Source of the DNA: Dactylosporangium fulvum
GTDB taxonomy: Bacteria > Actinomycetota > Actinomycetes > Mycobacteriales > Micromonosporaceae
Reading direction: 5' to 3'
NCBI RefSeq assembly: GCF_025137375.1
Contig: NZ_CP073720.1
Location: 830,501 to 894,500, forward strand
Length of the DNA stretch: 64,000 nucleotides
Below the pieces are notes generated by a model. It saw only the letters and a program-made list of their open reading frames with translations. It was not told the DNA's origin and did not search any database. The translations under genes were made by a program, and so were the position numbers. Below, in pieces: positions 7,954-16,694 of the stretch. The first letter of the stretch is position 1. Each line of letters begins with the position of its first letter.

Positions 7954-9591
7954 ATGCGCAGCACGATGATGAAGACACCCCTCCTGGTCTCCCGCATTCT
8001 GCAGCACGGCTCCACCGTTCACGGTGACTCCGAAGTGGTGACGTGGACCGGCGACGGGTCGCGTCGCACCGGCTACTCGGAGGTCGGCCGGCAGGCCGCC
8101 CGCCTGGCCAACGCCCTGCGCGACGAGCTGGGCGTCACCGGGGACGAGCGGGTCGGCACCCTGATGTGGAACAACGCCGAGCACCTCATCGCATATCTGG
8201 CCGTGCCCAGCATGGGCGCCGTGCTGCACACCCTCAACCTGCGGCTGTTCCCGGAGCAGCTGATCTACATCGCCAACCACGCCGAGGACCGGGTCGTCAT
8301 CGTCGACACGACGCTGATCCCGCTGCTCGCCGGGGTGCTGCCGCACCTGACGACCGTCCGGCACATCGTGGTCGTCGGGGGCGGCGACACGGAGAAGCTG
8401 CAGAAGGACGGCGTTTCCGTGCACCGCTGGGAGGAGCTGCTCGACGGCCGGTCGGAGACCTTCGACTGGCCGGCCGTCGACGAGGACGACGCCGCCGCGC
8501 TCTGCTACACCAGCGGTACCACCGGAAACCCCAAGGGTGTCGCGTACTCCCACCGGTCGATCTACCTCCACTCGATGGAGGTGTGCATGGCGGAGAGCTT
8601 CGGCCTCGGGCCGCAGGTGCGTGACCTGTGCATCGTGCCGATGTTCCACGCCATGGCCTGGGGCCTGCCTTACGCGGCGCTCATGAGCGGGGCGTCGCTC
8701 ATCATGCCGGACCGGTTCCTCCAGGCCGCGCCGCTCGCGCAGATGATCGCCGTGGAGAAGCCGACCTTCGCCGGTGCGGTGCCGACGATCTTCACCGACC
8801 TGCTGGCCTACCTTGACGCCAACCCGACCGACACCTCCTCGTTGAAGGAGGTTGTCATCGGCGGCTCGGCCTGCCCGCCGGCGCTGATGCACGCGTTCAA
8901 GGACCGCTACGACATCGAGGTCATCCACGCCTGGGGCATGACCGAGATGTCGCCGCTCGGCTCGGTCGCCCGCCCGCCGTTCGGCGTGGAGGGGCCGGAG
9001 GCGTGGGCCTTCCGGTACACCCAGGGCCGCGTCCCGGCGGGTGTCGAGGCGCGCATCGTCGGCCCGCTCGGCGAGGTGATGCCCAACGACGGCAAGGCGG
9101 TCGGCGAGCTGGAGGTGCGCGGCCCGTGGATCACCGCGCAGTACATCGGCGAGGACGGCCCGGACCCGGAGAAGTTCGAGGACGGCTGGCTGCGCACCGG
9201 CGACGTCGGCACGCTGACGCCGAACGGGTACCTGACCCTCACCGACCGGGCCAAGGACGTGATCAAGTCGGGCGGCGAGTGGATCAGTTCCGTCGACCTC
9301 GAAAACGCGCTGATGGCCCACCCGGCGGTGCTCGAAGCCTGCGTGGTCGGTGTTCCCGACGACAAGTGGGGCGAGCGGCCGTTGGCGACGGTCGTACTGC
9401 GTGAGGGCGCGACGGCCGACGCCGAAACCCTGCGGGAGTTCCTGTCCGGCAAGGTCGCGCGGTGGCAGTTGCCGGAGCGCTGGTCGTTCATCGAGGCGGT
9501 CCCGAAGACGAGCGTCGGCAAGTTCGACAAGAAGCGGGTCCGGGCCAGCTACGCGGACGGTGGACTCGAGGTGGTAGAGATCAGGGCGTGA
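7954..9591 (+). CDS. Long-chain fatty acid--CoA ligase (AMP-dependent synthetase)
   Basis: The 545-residue adenylate-forming enzyme activates a carboxylic acid to its acyl-AMP and then acyl-CoA. The ATP loop is [20 protein letters not shown] (P-loop-like motif A3), motif A5 is [13 protein letters not shown], motif A8 is [20 protein letters not shown] with [16 protein letters not shown], and the catalytic Lys motif is [14 protein letters not shown] (A10). The length fits medium/long-chain FadD-type ligases. ATG 7954 was chosen; GTG 7945 and ATG 7966 are alternatives. Its stop overlaps the next GTG (GTGA), so the downstream secreted or anchored protein is probably co-expressed. Substrate chain length cannot be read from the sequence. 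Confidence 0.9.
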   Translation: MRSTMMKTPLLVSRILQHGSTVHGDSEVVTWTGDGSRRTGYSEVGRQAARLANALRDELGVTGDERVGTLMWNNAEHLIAYLAVPSMGAVLHTLNLRLFPEQLIYIANHAEDRVVIVDTTLIPLLAGVLPHLTTVRHIVVVGGGDTEKLQKDGVSVHRWEELLDGRSETFDWPAVDEDDAAALCYTSGTTGNPKGVAYSHRSIYLHSMEVCMAESFGLGPQVRDLCIVPMFHAMAWGLPYAALMSGASLIMPDRFLQAAPLAQMIAVEKPTFAGAVPTIFTDLLAYLDANPTDTSSLKEVVIGGSACPPALMHAFKDRYDIEVIHAWGMTEMSPLGSVARPPFGVEGPEAWAFRYTQGRVPAGVEARIVGPLGEVMPNDGKAVGELEVRGPWITAQYIGEDGPDPEKFEDGWLRTGDVGTLTPNGYLTLTDRAKDVIKSGGEWISSVDLENALMAHPAVLEACVVGVPDDKWGERPLATVVLREGATADAETLREFLSGKVARWQLPERWSFIEAVPKTSVGKFDKKRVRASYADGGLEVVEIRA

Positions 9592-10058
9592 ATCGCTCCG
9601 CCAAGATCGCTCTGCTCGTTGCGGCCGCGACGGCGAGCTGTTTCATCGCGGTCTGTGGTGTGGCCCTGGCACTCCGTGACTGGGTGCCGGGGCTTGCCGG
9701 TTGTGAGGACAACGGCAAGCCCACGAAGACCGCCGTGATCACCGAGAAGCTCCGCATCGAGCAGATGTGGCCCCAGCTGAAGCCGATCGTCTCGGTGCAC
9801 TGGCAGGAGCGCGAGGCACGGGCCCGCAGTTGCCCGGAGATCGGCCCGATGGACTACGTGATGACGGGCTTCGCGGTCGTCACGGCGGAACGGGCCGCCG
9901 CACTCGCTGCCGAACCGGCGAAACCGGGCACCGCGCCCGACGTCGGCACCGACCTGCAGCCGTTCGCGCCGCCGGACCCGGCCTGGCTGGAGATCGACAA
10001 CGCCCTCCTGCTCGACAAGGCATCGGCGACCGTGTACTTCACGCGCACCACCACCTAG
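9588..10058 (+). CDS. Membrane-anchored hypothetical protein
   Basis: The 156-residue product begins with a basic residue pair and a hydrophobic helix (KIALLVAAATASCFIAVCGV AL) that acts as signal anchor or uncleaved signal. The remaining part is probably extracytoplasmic, with two cysteines (C in LAGCEDNG and RSCPEIG) that could form a disulfide. I recognise no family. The GTG start overlaps the stop of the acyl-CoA ligase, which implies co-translation, but no functional link can be inferred. A composite repeat begins 6 bp after its stop. Confidence 0.6.
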   Translation: MNRSAKIALLVAAATASCFIAVCGVALALRDWVPGLAGCEDNGKPTKTAVITEKLRIEQMWPQLKPIVSVHWQEREARARSCPEIGPMDYVMTGFAVVTAERAAALAAEPAKPGTAPDVGTDLQPFAPPDPAWLEIDNALLLDKASATVYFTRTTT

Positions 10059-10063
10059 TGCTG

Positions 10064-10294
10064 CATGATCCCGAAGACTTGGTGTCGGCTGGGAGCCTGT
10101 TGCGCAATTCGCTGGGACGGCGTTAGCGGCCCAACTACGCGCCGATCTTGGAGTTGTGGCGCCATGAACCTCCGAATTTGTCCGGATTTGTCAAGGACCA
10201 CAACTCCAAGATCGACGCGGTTGTCGGGGTTGACGCGCGAGGGATCCGAATTGCGTAACAGGCTCCCACGCAGCCACAAGTCTTCGGGATCATG
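10064..10294. repeat. Composite palindromic repeat element, copy A
   Basis: The element is 231 bp with terminal inverted repeats CATGATCCCGAAGACTTG (10064-10081) and its complement (10277-10294). These are followed by near-matching GGGAGCCTGTTGCGCAATTCG-type arms and a nested inner pair GATCTTGGAGTTGTGG / CCACAACTCCAAGATC (from about 10143 and 10197). A second copy in the opposite orientation lies at 48548-48748. It carries no gene. It fills the gap between two convergent genes, as REP- or MITE-like elements often do. Confidence 0.75.
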
Positions 10295-10310
10295 GACGCG
10301 TCAAGGGTCG

Positions 10311-11261
10311 TCAGGCGGACTTCTTCGCGGCCGTGGTCTTCTTGGCCGGGGTCGCCTTCTTCGCCGCCGCCTTTTTTGCGGTCTTCTTGATCGGGGTCGG
10401 CTCCGCGGCCTCCTCCTTCTCCACGGCGGCTTTGGCGGCCTTCGTGGTCTTGGTGGCCTTGGTCGCCTCGGCGGGCTCCTCGCCCCGGGCCGCGCGGGCC
10501 CGCTCCACCGACGCCCGCAGCGCCGCCATCAGGTCGACCGCCGCCGCCGGTGCCTCCTCGGTCTCCTCCGGCTGCACCACCTCACGGCCGGCGACCTTGG
10601 CGTCGATGACCTCCTGGAGGGCCTCACGGTAGTTGTCCGTGTACGACAACGGGTTGAAGTCGGCCGCCATCGACTCGATCAGCGAACCGGCCATCGCCAG
10701 CTCGGCCGGGCGGGCCGTTACGTCCTCGTCGAGGATGTCGAACTTCGCGGCGCGGACCTCGTCGGGCCACAGCATCGTGTTGAGCACCAGCACGTTGTCG
10801 CGCACGCGCAGGGTCGCCAGCTGCTCGCGCTGGCGCAGGGCGACCTTGACGATCGCGACGCGTTCGGTGTTGGTCAGCGCATCACGCAGCAGCGCGTACG
10901 GCTTCGCCGCGGTCTGGTCGGGCTCCAGGTAGTACGCCTTGTTGTAGAGAATCGGGTCCACCTGCTCGGCCGGCACGAACTCGAGCACCTCGATCGCGCG
11001 GCTGGTGGTGAGCGGCAGCTCGGCGAAGTCCTCGTCGGTGAGGATCACCATCTCGCCGCCGCCCAGGTCGTAGCCCTTGGCGATGTCGTCGTAGCTGACC
11101 TCGTCACCGTCGATCGAACAGACGCGCTTGTACTTGATCCGTCCGCCGTCCTCCCGGTGCACCTGGTGGAAGCGGATGTCCTTCTCGTCGGTCGCCGAAT
11201 AGAGCCGGACGGCGATCGACACCAACCCGAAGGAGACCGCGCCCTTCCAGATCGCGCGCAT
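10311..11261 (-). CDS. ku: Ku protein (bacterial NHEJ DNA-end binding)
   Basis: The 316-residue Ku homologue begins MRAIWKGAVSFGLVSIAVRL, the standard start of bacterial Ku, which forms a homodimeric ring on double-strand ends and recruits LigD. Other conserved stretches are EDGGRIKYKRVC, YNKAYYLEPD and MLWPDEVRAAKFDIL. After about residue 255 there is a lysine/alanine-rich tail with KKTAKKAAAKKATPAKKTT-type repeats, the extended DNA-binding tail of many actinobacterial Ku proteins. ATG 11261 is favoured over the adjacent ATG 11264 because AAAGGG lies at better spacing. It is divergent from the ligase-polymerase pair, with about 95 bp between them. Confidence 0.95.
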   Translation of the reverse strand: MRAIWKGAVSFGLVSIAVRLYSATDEKDIRFHQVHREDGGRIKYKRVCSIDGDEVSYDDIAKGYDLGGGEMVILTDEDFAELPLTTSRAIEVLEFVPAEQVDPILYNKAYYLEPDQTAAKPYALLRDALTNTERVAIVKVALRQREQLATLRVRDNVLVLNTMLWPDEVRAAKFDILDEDVTARPAELAMAGSLIESMAADFNPLSYTDNYREALQEVIDAKVAGREVVQPEETEEAPAAAVDLMAALRASVERARAARGEEPAEATKATKTTKAAKAAVEKEEAAEPTPIKKTAKKAAAKKATPAKKTTAAKKSA

Positions 11262-11356
11262 CATATCCCTTTCCGCAGCTTGTCGACCTTCCTCCATCAG
11301 CTTCGCATCGTTTCGACATGTACGCGAGGAACCCCGCGGGGATCTATGGTGAGCAG

Positions 11357-12289
11357 ATGGGAGGGGGTCCGCCTGCGCCGATGCTTGCCTCCGCCGGCGT
11401 GCTGCCGTCCGGGCCCGGCTGGACGTACGAGTTCAAGTGGGACGGCATCCGCGCGATCGCAGTGATCACCGGCGGCACGACCCGGTTCTTCGCCCGCAGC
11501 GGGGCCGAGATCACGGCCGCGTATCCCGAGCTGGCCGGGATCGGCCGCGGGCTCGACGACTCGGTGCTCGACGGTGAGGTCGTGGCCATGGACCCGAGCG
11601 GGCAGCCGTCGTTCCAGGTCCTCGCCGAGCGCATGCACGTGCGCGACCCGCACCGCGCCGCCCGGCTCGCCGCCGCCGTGCCCGTGACCTATCTGGTCTT
11701 CGACGCGTTGCGCATCGAAGGTGCGGATCTGCTGCTCAGCCCGTACCACTTCCGCCGGGAACGACTCGAAACCCTGACCCTGGGGTCCCGCGCCATCGTC
11801 CCTCCGTCGTTCGACGACGGCCCGGCGACCGTGGCCGCGAGCCGCGAGAACCGGCTGGAGGGTGTGGTGGCGAAGCGGACCGACTCGCTGTACCACCCGG
11901 GGCTGCGCACGACCGACTGGGTCAAGGTGAAGCAGGAGGAGAGCTGCGAGTTTGTCGTCGGGGGCTGGCGGCCGGGCAAGCGCGCGCTCGGTGCGCTGCT
12001 GGTCGGGGTGCCGGGGCCCGGCGGGCTGGCGTACCGCGGCCGGGTCGGCGGCGGCATCTCCGGCGAGTCCGAACGGGCGCTCCTGGCCGCCCTGCAGCCG
12101 CTGACCGCGATCCGCTCGCCGTTCGGCGCGGAGGTGCCCCGCGAGGACTCCCGCGGTGCCGTCTGGGTGCGGCCGCACCTCGTGGTCGAGGTGCGGTTCA
12201 GCCACCGCACCCGCGACGGGCGGCTGCGGTTCCCCCGCTTCCAGCGCATCCGCCCCGACCTCTCGCCGGAAGAGGTGCGTGATGCCTGA
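11357..12289 (+). CDS. ATP-dependent DNA ligase (LigD-type ligase domain)
   Basis: This 310-residue ATP-dependent ligase seals nicks or ends in NHEJ. Motif I EFKWDGIRA carries the lysine to be adenylylated (K27). Motif III-like VLDGEVVAMD, motif IV RLEGVVAKR and motif V DWVKVKQE follow in order, then an OB-fold part ending in VEVRFSHRTRDGRLRFPRF. It contains only the ligase domain, with no polymerase or phosphoesterase module. The start could be ATG 11357 (GGTGAG just upstream) or ATG 11318. Its last 8 bp overlap the start of the polymerase gene. ku is divergent next door, giving an intact NHEJ cluster. Confidence 0.9.
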   Translation: MGGGPPAPMLASAGVLPSGPGWTYEFKWDGIRAIAVITGGTTRFFARSGAEITAAYPELAGIGRGLDDSVLDGEVVAMDPSGQPSFQVLAERMHVRDPHRAARLAAAVPVTYLVFDALRIEGADLLLSPYHFRRERLETLTLGSRAIVPPSFDDGPATVAASRENRLEGVVAKRTDSLYHPGLRTTDWVKVKQEESCEFVVGGWRPGKRALGALLVGVPGPGGLAYRGRVGGGISGESERALLAALQPLTAIRSPFGAEVPREDSRGAVWVRPHLVVEVRFSHRTRDGRLRFPRFQRIRPDLSPEEVRDA

Positions 12290-13169
12290 CCGGGTGCGCG
12301 TGGAGGTCGACGGCCGGCAGTTGGAGATCTCCAACCTCGACAAAGTGTTGTACCCGCAGGCAGGGTTCACCAAGGGCGAGGTCATCGACTACTACACCCG
12401 CGTCGCGCCGACCCTGCTGCCGCATCTCGCCGGGCGGCCGCTCACCCGGGTCCGGTACCCCAACGGTGTCGACGGCGACAGCTTCTTCGAGAAGAACGCA
12501 CCGGCCGGCACCCCCGACTGGGTCCGCACCGTCCGCCGGCCGGTCCCCGGCTCGACCAGGAAGCGCGAGCGGATCGACTTCATCGTCGTCGAGGAACTGC
12601 CCACCCTGGTCTGGCTGGCCAACCTCGCGGCCCTCGAACTGCACACGCCGCAGTGGCAGGTCGACGAGGAGGGGGAGGTGCTCGACCCCGACCAGCTGGT
12701 CGTCGACCTCGACCCCGGCCCGCCCGCCGGCCTGCCGGAGTGCTTCGAGGTCGCGCTCCTCGTCCGTGACCAGCTGCGCGTCGACGGGCTGACCTGCTGT
12801 CCGAAGACCTCCGGCCGCAAGGGCATGCAGTTGGTCGCGCCGCTGCCCGGCGACGAGACGGCCGACGAGATCAGCGCGTACGCGAAGGCGGTCGCCGAGC
12901 GGCTCGCCCAGCAGCGGCCGGACCTGGTCGTGGCGAAGATGGCCAAGCAGCTGCGCCCGGGCAAGGTGTTCCTCGACTGGAGCCAGAACAACGCGTTCAA
13001 GACGACGATTACGCCGTATTCCCTGCGGGCCGGCGCGACGCCGACCGTCAGCGCACCGCTGACCTGGGCGGAGGTCGAGGCCGGCGAGATCACCGCCGCC
13101 GACCTGACGCCGGCGACGGTGCTCGACCGGGTCTTACGGCTGGGCGATCTGCTGGAGCGCGTCGAGTAG
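12282..13169 (+). CDS. ligD: LigD-type DNA polymerase (NHEJ primase-polymerase domain)
   Basis: The 295-residue protein is a stand-alone LigD polymerase domain of the archaeo-eukaryotic primase superfamily. It fills gaps and adds ribonucleotides at ends during NHEJ. The catalytic metal-binding pair is VDLDPGP (D142, D144). Other family motifs are LSNLDKVLYP-like ISNLDKVLYPQAGFTKGEV, TSGRKGMQLVAPL (triphosphate binding) and KVFLDWSQNN. It starts 8 bp inside the ligase gene, so the two are co-translated. Its 3' end overlaps the convergent aminotransferase gene by 36 bp. The phosphoesterase module found in fused mycobacterial LigD is absent here. Confidence 0.92.
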   Translation: MPDRVRVEVDGRQLEISNLDKVLYPQAGFTKGEVIDYYTRVAPTLLPHLAGRPLTRVRYPNGVDGDSFFEKNAPAGTPDWVRTVRRPVPGSTRKRERIDFIVVEELPTLVWLANLAALELHTPQWQVDEEGEVLDPDQLVVDLDPGPPAGLPECFEVALLVRDQLRVDGLTCCPKTSGRKGMQLVAPLPGDETADEISAYAKAVAERLAQQRPDLVVAKMAKQLRPGKVFLDWSQNNAFKTTITPYSLRAGATPTVSAPLTWAEVEAGEITAADLTPATVLDRVLRLGDLLERVE

Positions 13170-14372
13170 GCGCTCGATGTGCTCGTGTGTCGTGCCGAGA
13201 CCGACGCTGGCCCGGACCGCCTGGGTCGGTGCCGCCGTCGTCCCGAGGCGCTCCGCGGCCTCGGTGAGCAGCTGCCGGGTCAGCGGGTGCGCGCAGAACA
13301 GCCCCGTGCGGACCCCGATCCCGTGGTCGCGGCCCAGCCTGACGGCGAGGTCGCCCGGATCGGCGCCGAGCACCGCAAACGACACGATCCCGACCCGCGG
13401 CGCGTCCGCCGGGAACAGCCGGAGCTCCTCGACGTTCGGCAGTTCGGCGAGCCCGGCGCGCAGCCGTCGCACCAGCGCCTCCTCGCCCCTGCGGTGGTCA
13501 GTGCCGGCGAGCGCGCGCAACGCCGTGGCCAGCGCGACCGCGCCCAGCAGGTTGGGGGTGCCGGCCTCGTGGCGTGCCGGTCCGGTGGCCCAGCGCACCG
13601 CCCCGTCCGCGGCCACGTTGGCGCTCGCACCGCCGCCCGCCAGGTACGGCGGCGCGGCGTCCAGCCAGTCCGCACGCCCCACCAGCACCCCTGCGCCGAA
13701 CGGCGCGTAGATCTTGTGGCCCGAGAACGCCACGTAGTCGGCGCCGAGCTCGGCCAGGGAGACCTGGGAATGCGGGGCCAGCTGCGCCGCGTCGACCGCG
13801 ATCCGGGCCCCGAACCGGTGCGCGATGTCGGCGAGCTCGGCCACCGGCCACAGCTCGCCGGTCACATTGCTCGCCGCCGTGACGCTGACGAGCACGTTTC
13901 CGCCGAGGTTGTACAGGCTGTGCGTCAACGCCTCCACCGCCTCACCGGCGGACCGGGGCGCGGGGAGGCGCACCGTGCGGGGCCAGGGCAGCAGGTTGGC
14001 GTGGTGCTCGGCGTCGAACGTGACCACGGTGGTGTCCGCCGGCAGGGCCCGGGCGAGCAGGTTGAACGAGTCCGTGGTGTTGCGGGTGAAGACGACGGTG
14101 TCGCCGTCCGCGCAGCCGAGCAGGTCGGCGACCGTCTCGCGGGCCTGCTCGTATTCCCGGGTGCACCGCTCGGAGAGCGCCCCGGCCCCGCGGTGGACGC
14201 TGCCGTAGTAGGGCAGCAGTTCGGCCACGGCGTCGGCCACGACCCGCAGGCACGGCGCCGTGGCGGCGATGTCGAGGTTGGCGAAGTCGACGGTGCGCCC
14301 GTTGCGGAGCTTGACGTCGCCCGGCGAGAGGACGGCGGACGACGGGACGGCAGGGGGCAGGGCAGGGCTCAC
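13134..14372 (-). CDS. Class V aminotransferase, cysteine desulfurase-like
   Basis: The 412-residue PLP enzyme is of fold type I. The Schiff-base lysine lies in AFSGHKIYAPFGAGVL (K220), the PLP-stacking and phosphate region is DAEHHANLLPW with RNTTDSFNLL, and VDAAQLAPH supplies the Asp that holds the pyridine nitrogen. It resembles the NifS/SufS (Csd) group but could also act on another amino acid substrate. GTG 14372 was preferred because AAAGG lies 9 nt upstream, and because the earlier in-frame GTG (14405) falls inside the upstream riboswitch. The SAM riboswitch implies a role in sulfur or methionine metabolism, which agrees with a desulfurase-like enzyme. Confidence 0.82.
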   Translation of the reverse strand: MSPALPPAVPSSAVLSPGDVKLRNGRTVDFANLDIAATAPCLRVVADAVAELLPYYGSVHRGAGALSERCTREYEQARETVADLLGCADGDTVVFTRNTTDSFNLLARALPADTTVVTFDAEHHANLLPWPRTVRLPAPRSAGEAVEALTHSLYNLGGNVLVSVTAASNVTGELWPVAELADIAHRFGARIAVDAAQLAPHSQVSLAELGADYVAFSGHKIYAPFGAGVLVGRADWLDAAPPYLAGGGASANVAADGAVRWATGPARHEAGTPNLLGAVALATALRALAGTDHRRGEEALVRRLRAGLAELPNVEELRLFPADAPRVGIVSFAVLGADPGDLAVRLGRDHGIGVRTGLFCAHPLTRQLLTEAAERLGTTAAPTQAVRASVGLGTTHEHIERLLDALQQIAQP

Positions 14373-14387
14373 GGCACAGGCCTTTCG

Positions 14388-14503
14388 CTCGCGCTTGCCC
14401 GCCACACCGCGCGACGGGCCGGGTCATCACCCGGGGCACCCCGCCGCGAACGCGAGGGTTGCCGGCCAGCAAGCCGGGGCTTGTGCGCTGGCACTCATGA
14501 CCT
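14388..14503 (-). promoter_or_regulatory. SAM riboswitch, SAM-IV type
   Basis: On the minus strand the leader reads GGTCATGAGTGCCAGC, then AAGCCCCGGCTTGCTGG, CCGGCAACCCTC, GGCGGGGTGCCCCGGGTGATGACC. P1 pairs GGTCAT (14497-14502) with ATGACC (14422-14427). This is the S-box-like core shared by SAM-I and SAM-IV, and the wording plus the 3' GGGCAAGCGCG pseudoknot tail matches SAM-IV as I know it from actinomycetes. It ends about 16 nt before the aminotransferase start, so SAM binding probably masks translation initiation. Confidence 0.82.
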
Positions 14504-14534
14504 CCGGAGACGATAGCGCGGATAGAGTTGCGGC

Positions 14535-16694
14535 ATGAGCGAACTCCCGCCGAATGGGACGCCGTCCGAGCCACCGGCCGAATCCCCGGCGGGACGGTCA
14601 CCGGAGCCTGACGCGCCCTCGCAGCCGGACGCTCCCTGGACCCCGCCCTCCGCCCCGGCTCCGCCTTCCGCCCCGGCCCCGGCTCCGGCTCCGCCTTCCG
14701 CCCCGGCTCCGCCTCTCGCCCCGGCCTCACCCTCTGCCCAGGCCCCAGGTGCTCCGTGGGCCGCCCCGGTGCCCTGGGCCTCGCCCGGGCAGCCGTCGGC
14801 GCCACCTGGCACGCCGGGCGCCCCCGACGTCTCTCCGTGGGCCCGACCGGCGCCTCCTGGCTCGCCCGAGCATTCCCCCTGGTCATCGCCCGCCGGCCTG
14901 GCCAACCCGGTGTCCGGCCCGGCCGCGTCCGGCCCGGTGCTTCCCACGTCCGGCCCGGCCGCCCCGGTGTCCGGCCCGGCCGCCCCGGTGTTCGGTCCCG
15001 CGCCCGGTGGGTCCGGCCCCACGTTCGGCCCTGCGTTCGGTGCGCCCGGCCCCGCGTTCGGTCCGCCCGGCCCTGCGCCCGGCCCTGCGTCCGGTGCACC
15101 CAGCCCCGCGCCTGGTCCGCCTGGTCCGCCCGGCCCTGCGCCTGGTCCGCCTGCTGCCAATGGCGCCGTGTCCGGTCCGGCCACGGCGCAATCCGTCGGC
15201 CCGCCGGTGCCTTCGCCATGGCCGGCCGTCCTGCCGGCCGTGCCGGGTGCGCCCGGGAGTTGGACACCCACGGCGGACGCCTCCTCCGTCGCCGTTCCCA
15301 ACGTCACCGAGGCGGCCGAGCCCGCCGCCTTCGAGCGGGAGTACCCCACCGCCGCCCTCGCGCTGGCCGCGGCGCCGCCCGCGAAGCGCTCCGACCGGCG
15401 GCGGCTGCTCACGCTCATCGGGGTCATGGGGTTCATCGCCGCCTGCGGGGTGGCCGTCCTCGCGTTCTTCGGCTTCAGCGGCGGCTGGACCGCCCTCGTC
15501 GTCGGCGTCGGATCCGCCGTCATCCCGGTGCCGCTGCTGGTCTTCTGCTTCCTCTGGCTGGACCGCTACGAACCGGAGCCCGTCAAGTATCTGGTCTTCG
15601 TCTTCGGCTGGGGCGCATGTGTGGCGACCGGCGTCGCGCTGGTCGTCAACACCACCGGCAGCGTGCTCGCCGAGCGCGCCGGGCTGTCCGACTCGCTGGT
15701 GGCCGTACTGCTCGCGCCGCTCATCGAAGAGAGCATGAAGGCACTCGGCCCGATCCTGCTGTTCTGGCGGCGCCCCCGGGCGTACTCCGGCCTCATCGAC
15801 GGCATTGTCTACTGTGGATTGTCGGCGACCGGCTTCGCGATGGTCGAGAACATTCTGTACCTGGGCTTCAAGGGCTACGGCGACACCGCGAACGAGTCCG
15901 GGCCGGCGCAGGGCGCCGTCGCGCTGATCGCCATCTTCGTCGTGCGGATCCTGATGACCGGGTTCGCGCACCCGCTGTTCACGTCGATGACCGGTATCGG
16001 GCTCGGCGTCGCCTCGCGGACGTCGACCCGGTCGGTCCGCTTCCTGGCGCCGATCGCCGGGATGCTGGTCGCCATGATGCTCCACGGCGCGTGGAACCTC
16101 ATGTCGGTCACCGCCACGACCAGCGCCTGGGTGCTGCTCTACGGCTACTTCGCCGTCATGATGCCGATCTTCCTGGCCATGGTCGGGTTCGCGCTGTGGC
16201 TGCGCTCCAACGAGGGAAGGCTCACCGAGCGGGTCCTCACCGAGTATGCGCACGCCGGCTGGTTCTCCCCGCCCGAGGTCGCCGCGCTCGCCACCCTCGG
16301 CCGCCGGCTGTCCGCGCGGCGCTGGGCCAAGCGGGTCGCCGGCGACGCGGGCGCCAAGGCGATGAAGGCGTTCCAGTTCGACGCGACCCGCCTGGCGCTG
16401 CTGCGTGACGGGATGCGGCGCGGCCTCGACAGCGAGCCGAATCGCCGGATGGAGACCCTCGCGGAGGAACGCCAGCTGCTCAACGCGCTGGCGGCCTACC
16501 GCCAGGTGTTCGTCGGCCGGGATCCGCAGGCACCACGCGCCGTGTGGGACGGCCAGCGGTACCACATCACCTTCCCCGACGGCATGGTGCGGGTGCTGGA
16601 CGCCCCGCCGACCCCGGTTGTGCCGGTGCCGGTCGTCCTCGGTCCGCCACAGCCGGTGCCGGTCTACGCCGCCAACCCGTATCCCTACAGGTAG
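14535..16694 (+). CDS. PrsW family intramembrane metalloprotease with long Pro-rich N-terminus
   Basis: The 719-residue protein starts with about 240 residues of Pro/Ala/Gly/Ser low complexity (many PAPP, SGPAAP and FGPA repeats). A multi-helix membrane domain follows from about residue 290. PrsW motifs are visible: LIEESMKALGP (E398, E399, catalytic EExxK), DGIVYCGLSATGFAMVENILY, RILMTGFAHPLFTSMTGIGLG and MLHGAWNLMS. PrsW proteins cleave membrane substrates such as anti-sigma factors. A soluble C-terminal region (about 150 residues) ends with another proline-valine tail. TAGAGT 6 nt before the ATG suggests a leaderless transcript. Its substrate is unknown. Confidence 0.85.
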   Translation: MSELPPNGTPSEPPAESPAGRSPEPDAPSQPDAPWTPPSAPAPPSAPAPAPAPPSAPAPPLAPASPSAQAPGAPWAAPVPWASPGQPSAPPGTPGAPDVSPWARPAPPGSPEHSPWSSPAGLANPVSGPAASGPVLPTSGPAAPVSGPAAPVFGPAPGGSGPTFGPAFGAPGPAFGPPGPAPGPASGAPSPAPGPPGPPGPAPGPPAANGAVSGPATAQSVGPPVPSPWPAVLPAVPGAPGSWTPTADASSVAVPNVTEAAEPAAFEREYPTAALALAAAPPAKRSDRRRLLTLIGVMGFIAACGVAVLAFFGFSGGWTALVVGVGSAVIPVPLLVFCFLWLDRYEPEPVKYLVFVFGWGACVATGVALVVNTTGSVLAERAGLSDSLVAVLLAPLIEESMKALGPILLFWRRPRAYSGLIDGIVYCGLSATGFAMVENILYLGFKGYGDTANESGPAQGAVALIAIFVVRILMTGFAHPLFTSMTGIGLGVASRTSTRSVRFLAPIAGMLVAMMLHGAWNLMSVTATTSAWVLLYGYFAVMMPIFLAMVGFALWLRSNEGRLTERVLTEYAHAGWFSPPEVAALATLGRRLSARRWAKRVAGDAGAKAMKAFQFDATRLALLRDGMRRGLDSEPNRRMETLAEERQLLNALAAYRQVFVGRDPQAPRAVWDGQRYHITFPDGMVRVLDAPPTPVVPVPVVLGPPQPVPVYAANPYPYR

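Noticed and set aside
14640..15260. Direct repeats of proline codons as a mobile or regulatory element
   Set aside because: They are in frame inside the PrsW gene and encode a low-complexity head.
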